DNA from: Zoroaster sp. YZ-2022
Lineage: Eukaryota > Echinodermata > Asteroidea > Forcipulatida > Zoroasteridae
Direction of reading: 5' to 3'
DNA length: 64,000 nucleotides
NCBI GenBank assembly: GCA_029582265.1
Contig: CM055820.1
Span: forward strand, 14,559,695 to 14,623,694
Part shown: one piece after another, positions 13,401-22,400 of the stretch
How positions within the stretch are numbered: position 1 is the first letter of the stretch
How the letters are laid out: every line of letters starts with the position of its first letter
The notes under the pieces: model-generated
Database searches by the model: none
Told to the model about the DNA's origin: nothing
Seen by the model: the letters and a program-made list of their open reading frames with translations, nothing else
Position numbers and translations under genes: made by a program

Positions 13401-16400
13401 TCAGATTTGTTCAATTTTATAAATAATAAATGCAGGGACGATAATCAATACATGTACTTTGAATTTATGGGGAATGATTTGCTTGGGATGAATGCAAACT
13501 AAACCTGCATGTTTACTTTTCACAACAATTTTGAATCATTAAAAACCATTGTTAACTGATTATCATATTACCTGTGCAGCCATGTAAACTCTCATCCTTA
13601 ATGGTGGAGTCAAGTGAAGATGTTCATGTGTCAGCTTGTGCAGGCGTCTTAAACCAAGAGACTGACGATCCTTGCCAACATCCTTCTCATACAGCTGCAA
13701 CAACTGGACCCAGGAAATGGCTTTCTTGTTGAACTGTTGGTTTAACAAAAACAATATAATTATAATATTTGTGTATTGCCTTTATAAGGATGAGTGGTTT
13801 TAAATACACATAATGGAATACAAAAATAGTAAAATTAATATTGAATATCGATTCACTGTCATTTTTCCAGTCATCACTTTGAAGGTTTGATTAGATGCTA
13901 TTAGTTAGACATCAAAACATTTTGACATTATCAAAAAGCGAAAAACATTACAACATGACTTACACAAAGGTTCTTGGTCTTGTTGTGATATCCAGAATTC
14001 TCCCAGTTGTTACGAGTGGTTTTCATCAGGTGGGGGACGTCACAAATGAAAAAAATCTGCCGCTCAGGATCACAAGGGTGGGGAGTGAAGTAGGTGGCCT
14101 CAGTGGTTGCCTCTGGAGAATGTAATCGGTAGAATTTGCGGTTTGGTGAAGCGCCATCTGAAACTAGTGCACGTACTTGGAAGCCAGCCAACTCCAAAAA
14201 AACAATGGCCTCCCACATACAAGGATACAACTGGTCACTGGAAACACCAGTACTTGGGTTATACCCAATTGGTGCATGCAGAGAACTGAAGATGCCTCGT
14301 ATCATGAGGACAAGCACATGACTCGCCACTACCGGCTCAGACTCCCCACGACATCTCCTCTCAAACTCTGCCACCTCATTGGCAATACTCCCGACATCGG
14401 TGAATCCGATCACTTTTCCAGACCTCACGGAAAATGCCAAACCTGCCTTAATCTTCATTTCATCGAAGAGTAATGAAACATTCTTCTCAAGGTCTGGGCA
14501 AGACAGAATCTTGTTATCTTGAACAACCCTGTCAAGCATTGCGGCATTAAAACCAGTGGTTGGATCGGCAAAGTGGGTATATGGGTGTAGTGTGCTTGGA
14601 TGTGGTAACTTCATGAACCCACTTTGCCGAAGTAAATTGTATGAACTGGACGACTTACTCTGGATAGCAATGCACCAGCGAATGATTGCTGGGTGCCAGC
14701 GCATCTGTTTTCCTTTTTTGATTGACTCTTTTTGCTGTTCCCACAACAAATACGATGCTGAGCCCTTCTCAAGGGTGTTAACCAGACCCTCCTCACACTT
14801 CTCAAGGGTTTCTTCCAAGTGCCCATTTTGCTCACTAGAAACACAAATTGCCTCCGTCATCATCAGCTCTGACACTTTATCCTGAAGGACAACCACTCTC
14901 AGATTCAAATTTCGTCTTTCCTTCTGCAGGAGGGAAACCTTTTCCTGAAGTTGTTTTGTTGAGAGGCGGATGTTTGGTATCGTCGATGGAATGGAAATGT
15001 CATAACTCCTCTTGGCACGTTCTTGTGTGGCCATGGACATCAAATCGCCACGATGGACCATACACACCTCGCATCTGACTTTTCCATCGGTCATGAGTTG
15101 GCAATGCTTGTGTCTTATGGTCTGACCAACAAGACTGTCATGTGTTGTTATCCGGATTGGAATCTGCCCCTCTGGTCCTTCCTTCTTTTCCACAAACAAC
15201 TTGAAGTCACTACATTTGTTGCCCTCGCAAACCATAAAAGTTGACAATCTTTGGAAAATGCTGACAACCAAATCGGAGGAAAGATTTTCAGCAACATCTA
15301 CGAAAACCTTATGGACTGTTGGATCAACTGCCACCCCGTCAACCACAATTTGCCAAGACAAATCACTGGAAATGGTCAGATAAATTATTGGCTTACCCAA
15401 TGGACCCATCTTCATCACATGCAGCTTATTGAAACCCTGCCAAGCGACAAGATCGTAGTCACTTGCAAGAGAAGCCCACTTTTTAAGTGACTGTGCAGCA
15501 AACTCATCAGCAGTGACCACTTTACATTTATGGCATTCCCTCTTGTCGAACAATGCCAAATCTATATTGCAGGATGCCTTCTTATTTTTCTGATGTTTTC
15601 CCCACCACTTCTTGAGCATCACTTCACAAGGCTTGCAGACAAAGGGCGGATGCATGTCGGCTTCATCATCAACCACATCAACAGATAGAGCAGCAAATAT
15701 CATTCTGGAAAGTGCTTCCTTCATGATAGGATGACGACCTTGCACAATGGTCCGTTCTTTCCCACACAGCCGACAGATGGCCTGAAGACAATCTGAATGC
15801 TGCATCTTTGCAGAAATCAGGAATTCTGTGAAATAAACATAATAAAATACACATGTTGTTAGCTTACACAACAATAATTGAGACCCCCAAAACACTTTGA
15901 GTGGAGTATTTCGTCAAAGATGGCAGTATATTTATTTCTCTTTTGAATTTTTTTTTAATACATGCATTACAGGAAAAGACCCTTTCACGGTAATATGCAC
16001 CATGTATGCACCATCTTGTTTAAGGGGCAGATTTGTTTATTTCCACTCGGCAATAGAACCTCACTCAGCATACGGCTACAGGGTTGTGTTAAATTCCAGC
16101 GGCGAATCGCAGATGGCAATGCGTATACCAATTAAACAAATCTACCCCTTGAACAAGATGGCGAATATTACCGAGAAAGGGTCTACCCTTCGTGACATTA
16201 CTATTCTGGAATTGTTTGTATTAATATGAAAATAGTTGTTTTTATAATCTGTTTTAATTAATTTATCTACATTTTTTGAGGCAAATTAATACTAGTAGGC
16301 CTATGTGGTAGAGTAACCATCAGTCATAGTAAAGTAAAATGATTGCTGAAATTTTATATTATAAAATAAAACTTCAATTTCCTTCATGTTATGATATTAG

Positions 16401-19400
16401 CATGGAGGAAGGAATAAGTGCGAAAATAAATTTTAAAAAGGGCTAGTTTTGTTGTCTGTATTGTCATTGTCAAGCTTGAGGCCTAAAATGTATAATTAAA
16501 AAAAAATCTTAACCTAATTTTACCATGGTTTAATTTTCTTTCTTTCTTTTTTTCAAATGAGAACCAATCTTTACTGAAAATGTGAAAGAAAACCTTTTAT
16601 TTGTGTTAAGTATGTGAACATACAGCCCTTGGTGCGTGGCGCACATGAAAAAAAATGGGCTGTTATTTTGTTGTTGGTTGAAAAAAAAAAATCGAAATTT
16701 ATTTTGCGATTTAAAATAAAGGACCAATGCGGACCATATATCAGCACCCACGAATGAACAAAGAATACTGTTGGCAATCCAAAACCACTCGAACTGTTTT
16801 CCGGGTGTCACCGGAACGGGCTAAAAACAGGTAAAATATTATTTCATATTTTCACAAAACACTAGGTTGTTGCTGAGATAAAAGGACTGTTATCTTACCT
16901 TCAAATCGTTGAAATCTGACGATCAAAAAACGAAAATAACCGGAAAATCAAAACAAATCGGTTGAAATACACGGCGCGTAGAGAAAAGCCATGGAAATGC
17001 AACTGCGCATGCGTTATCTGTTTGTTGGGTGCTCTCTTACGATGCGTTGTCAAACAATTCATTACTCCAGTGAAGTAGCAGGGCGGCGAGATGCATTGTA
17101 CACAAAGACACTTGGTGAGATCTTATCGCGCTCGTAAAACAGTCGCGCAACGGGAGGTCTTCGTTCCTTTTGCACAGGGCCATCTAAGTCGCTAATTGGT
17201 TCGTAAATACCCAGTGGGGATTAGGCGGGTCGTTCGAACTCCTTTCTTTTCCTTCCTCCATGGTCTTGGAGACAGGGAAATTATTTTTATGACCCCACTG
17301 ACCCCACATGTGGTCAGTGGCCTTCAGTGTAAAGTCAACCAGATGTCAGCTTACAGTAGTGTTACTGCATGGTGTTGTATTTTGATGGACTCAGTACTGT
17401 ATAGCCCAGACAGGGATACTTTGTATGGGGTCAGGTGTCCCAATTCCAGCTAAGTCCAACAGTTGGGTGGTAGTGTTACTGCATGGTGTAGGATTTTGAT
17501 GGACTCAGTACTGTATAGCCCAGACAGGGATACTTTGTATGGGGTCGGGTGTCCCAATTCCATCTAAGTCCAACAGTTGGGTGGTAGTGTTACTGCATGG
17601 TGTTGTATTTTGATGGACTCAGTACTGTATAGCCCAGACAGGGATACTTTGTATGGGGTCAGGTGTCCCAATTCCATCTAAGTCCAACAGTTGGGTGGTA
17701 GTGTTACTGCATGGTGTTGGATTTTGGTGGATTCAGGAAGGTTCTTAGCCAAAACCATTATTAGAGGGTTAGGATTACTAACTGGCTAGACACCCTGCTT
17801 AATGAAAACAATATCCATTAATTGTCCAAGTTTGAAGCTTGCTGAGTGCAAAAAGATCCATCAGCAAGAACAATAGATCTTTTGCTTTCTGCTTACTTCA
17901 ACAAGATCCAACAGAAAATTTACATTTGTTGTATTGTGTTGCATTGAGCATGGTTACAGTTAATTAACTTATTGTTTTACATCTAGTGGGGTCAATTTCA
18001 CAAAAAACAAATCTTGAATGTTAGTTGCTAAGTGCAAATGTGATCTCCATGGAATTTGTATTGTTATGTGAACGTTTGCTTGGCAATAAAGACCAATAAA
18101 TCAAGAACAGTAAAATGCCATAAGATTAGCCTACATAAGATGCATCTTTGTTTTGTGTGAGGCCCCGTTATTTAGCGCAGATGACAGGTGTAAATAACTG
18201 AAAATCTTACCACCGGTAGCCCGTGACAATCCCAACCAAATCTCCTATCCACATGAAAGCCACTCTGATGTGCATATCTGGTCACTATGTCCTTGATAGT
18301 TCCAGCCAGAATGTGACCATAATGAGGCAGACCAGTAGCAAATGGTGGACCATCGTAGAAGGCATAACTACATTGTAGATAGCACAAACAAGTAACATTT
18401 TACTTAACCAAAACAGGTCAACGGTCAATTACAACGGTCAATTACAACGGTCAATTAAATAGAACTTCTGAGCAGAAAATTTGTATTATATTGCTTTGGC
18501 TGCATGTTTGTTTTTTTATTCTGCTGATCAAATATACATAGTACACCAAAGCCTTATTACTGTCCATTAACCCTAACCCCCTGGGTAATCTGGCTAGGCA
18601 CCTTCCTGAATCCTCCAAAATCCATCAGTGCACTTTTGGAAACATGCCCTTATCTTCAAAATGCACCATGCATTTTCGTTGATATTTCATATTCAGCACT
18701 TATGGCCTGTACTTCTTGCCAGGTAGTAATTTTGTCCCATTTGAAGAGGTGAAAGTACCAGTTTCCAACAGTGCTGAATTTTCCCCAAAAAGTGCCGCTT
18801 GGAGGATTTTGGAGGATTTTGAAGGATTTGGGGTGGTTAGGGATAATGATGGAAGCTGTAGAAGTACTAGTTCTCATCAACAACTATCTAAGATTTCTAT
18901 TCCAAATATTGTTATTGGTGACTCTCATGCAATCTTCTTCTCAAGCAAGGAACCTTGGAGTTATTTTTGATGCAAACATGACACTTAAACCTCATATTTC
19001 AAATGTTACTCGCACCGCAGCATTTCACCTTAGGAACATTGGAAAGTTGCGCAAATATCTTAATTATGATGCAACAGAACAAATTGTTCATTCCTTCATA
19101 ACATCTCGTCTTGATATGGCAAATTCACTGCTTTATGGACTTCCCAAGGATCAACTACGAGGACTTCAAAAGATTCAAAACACTGCTGCACGTATTGTGA
19201 CTCTAAAAAAAAATCATGTCATATCACCCCCATCCTGAAAGATCTGCATTGGTTGCCAATATCATATCGTATTATTTATAAAATATTGCTTATTGTCTTC
19301 AAATCTTTGAATAATTGTGCACTATTATATATATCTGACTTGTTGAAATATTATGCCCCATCTCGCAAGTTACGTTCCAGTGCAAAATTTTTGCTGGCTG

Positions 19401-22400
19401 AACAAAAGTCAAAACATTCTTGGGGTGACAGATCTTTTAGTGGCTCCACGCCTTTGGAATGATTTACCTCTGTACATTCGTGAATCTCAATCTGTTGACT
19501 CATTCAAGAAAAACTTATCTTATGTGTATTGCCTATAAGGACTACTAACATTCATTTATGCATTTTTTTTCTTTTGTTTAGTATTATTAGGTGTTCGGGT
19601 ATGCACCCGAAACACCTATTGTTTTTTTTCGTCTCCTTCTCCGGATATATTGTCTACAAAAAAACACATACTTCCAAACTTCACATAAACTTGAAACTTG
19701 GCATGTACTTAGAACTTAACAAATAGATGAAACACGAGTTGTGAGTGACCCCAATTTGACCTTACTTCCTGTCCAAACCGGAAGTCAAAGTTTAATATTT
19801 AAAAAAATCATATCTCAACAACCACAACAGGTAAATTCACAATTTTTGCACCATTGTACAGATTGTTAATTGTCAACAAATATTTACACAAAGGTGACCC
19901 CAATTTGACATTACTTCCAGTCCAAACCGGAAGTCAAAGTTTAATATTGAAAAAAAATCATATCTCAACAACCACAAGAGGTAAATTCAGTTTTTGCGCC
20001 ATTGTACAGATTGTTAATTGTCAAAAAATATTTACACAAAGGTGACCCCAATTTGACCTTACTTCCTGTCCAAACCAGAAGTCAAAGTTTAATATTTAAA
20101 AAAATCATATCTCAACAACCACAACAGGTAAATTCACAGTTTTTGCACCATTGTACAGATAGTTAATTGTCAAAAGTATTTACAAAAACATGACCCCAAT
20201 TTGACCTTTACTTCCTGTCCAAACCGGAAGTCAAAGTTTAATATTAAAATAATTTCTAAATTCAGTATTGTATTGTATTCAAATAAACTTCATGAGAACT
20301 TCAACAGGCGTTAACATTTGACTTCTCCAACACTTCGAATTGATGACGTAACCATTTTAACTTCAACCGAACACCTTGTTTTTGTTGTGACAAAAACTTA
20401 TATCTAGTTAGGTGTTCGGGTATGTACCCGAAACACCTATTGTTTTTGTTCGTTTTTTGTTTTTTTTTCCTTCTCCTTCTCCGGATAGATTGTCTACAAA
20501 AAAACACATACTTCCAAACTTCACATGAACTTGAAACTTGGCATGTACTTAGAACTTAACAAGTAGATGAAACACGAGTTGTGAGTGACCCCAATTTGAC
20601 CTTACTTCCTGTCCAAACCGGAAGTCAAAGTTTAATATTTTAAACAAATCTAGTTTAATATTTAAAAAAATCATATCTCAACAACCACAAGAGGTACATT
20701 GGCATTTTTTGTACCAGTGTGTAGATTGTTAATTGTTGAAAAATATTTACACAAAGGTGACCCCAATTTGACCTTACTTCCTGTCCAAACCGGAAGTCAA
20801 AGTTTAATATTTAAAAAAATCATATCTCAACAACCACAAGAGGTAAATTGACATTTTTGTACCATTGTACAGATTGTTAATTGTCGAAAAATATTTACAC
20901 AAAGGTGACCCCAATTTGACCTTACTTCCTGTCCAAACCGGAAGTCAAAGTTTAATATTTAAAAAAAATCATATCTCAACAACCACAACAGGTAAATTCA
21001 GTTTTTGCACCATTGTACAGATTGTTAATTGTCAAAAAATATTTACACAAAGGTGACCCCAATTTGACCTTACTTCCTGTTCAAACCGGAAGACAAAGTT
21101 TAATATTTAAAAAAATCATATCTTAACAACCACAACAGGTAAATTCACAGTTTTTGCACCATTGTACAGATAGTTAATTGTCAAAAGTATTTACAAAAAC
21201 ATGACCCCAATTTGACCTTTACTTCCTGTCCAAACCGGAAGTCAAAGTTTAATATTAAAATAATTTCTAAATTCAGTATTGTATTGTATTCAAATAAACT
21301 TCTCGCGAGAACTTCAACAGACGTTAACATTTGACTTCTCCAACACTTCGAATTGATGACGTAACCATTTTAACTTCAACCGAACACCTTGTTTTTGTTG
21401 TGACAAAAACTTATATCTAGTTAGGTGTTCGGGTATGTACCCGAAACACCTATTGTTTTTGTTCGTTTTTTTTTTTTTTTCCTTCTCCTTCTCCGGATAG
21501 ATTGTCTACAAAAAAACACATACTTCCAAACTTCACATGAACTTGAAACTTGGCATGTACTTAGAACTTAACAAGTAGATGAAACACAAGTTGTGAGTGA
21601 CCCCAATTTGACCCTACTTCCTGTCCAAACCGGAAGTCAAAGTTTAATATTAAAAAAAAATCTAGTTTAATATTTAAAAAAATCATATCTCAACAACCAC
21701 AAGAGGTACATTGGCAATTTTTGCACCAGTGTGTAGATTGTTAACTGTTGAAAAATATTTACACAAAGGTGACCCCAATTTGACCTTACTTCCTGTCCAA
21801 ACCGGAAGTCAAAGTTTAATATTTAAAAAAATCATATCTCAACAACCACAAGAGGTAAATTGACATTTTTGTACCATTGTACAGATTGTTAATTGTCGAA
21901 AAATATTTACACAAAGGTGACCCCAATTTGACCTTACTTCCTGTCCAAACCGGAAGTCAAAGTTTAATATTTAAAAAAATCATATCTCAACAACCACAAC
22001 AGGTAAATTCAGTTTTTGCACCATTGTACAGATTGTTAATTGTCAAAAAATATTTACACAAAGGTGACCCCAATTTGACCTTACTTCCTGTTCAAACCGG
22101 AAGACAAAGTTTAATATTTTAAAAAATCATATCTTAACAACCACAACAGGTAAATTCACAGTTTTTGCACCATTGTACAGATTGTTAATTGTCAAAAATA
22201 TTTACAAAAACATGACTCCAATTTGACCTTTACTTCCAGTCCAAACCGGAAGTCAAAGTTTAATATTTAAAAACAAATCATATCTCAACAATCACAAAAG
22301 GTAAATTGACATTTTTTGCACCATTGTATAGATTGTTAATTGTCGAAAAATATTTACACAAAGGTGACCCCAATTTGACCTTACTTCCTGTCCAAACCGG

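Larger units (their letters stand above)
7426..17262. mobile_element. P-superfamily DNA transposon with two convergent genes
   Basis: 33-bp perfect terminal inverted repeats start CATGGAGGAAGGAAAAG (7426-7458 and 17230-17262). The CATGG end fits the CANRG terminus of P elements. A 7-bp duplication GTCTTGG flanks it (7419-7425 and 17263-17269). It encodes a minus-strand P/THAP9-like transposase (coding 15805-11413, six exons) and a plus-strand PHD-finger companion (7674-10290, three exons) facing tail to tail. It lies in intron 2 of IARS1, inside element E. Both genes have lesions, so this copy is probably inactive, but its perfect termini and duplication point to a fairly recent insertion. 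Confidence 0.92.

Noticed and set aside
7426..17262. A true RAG1/RAG2 or ProtoRAG locus
   Set aside because: The catalytic blocks ([38 protein letters not shown]) are P/THAP9 type, the duplication is 7 bp and the ends are CATGG; the Transib/RAG1 core and RAG2 kelch repeats are absent.
7426..17262. Kolobok or piggyBac assignment for the large transposon
   Set aside because: The target is GTCTTGG rather than TTAA; the TTAA sequences belong to the surrounding MITEs.
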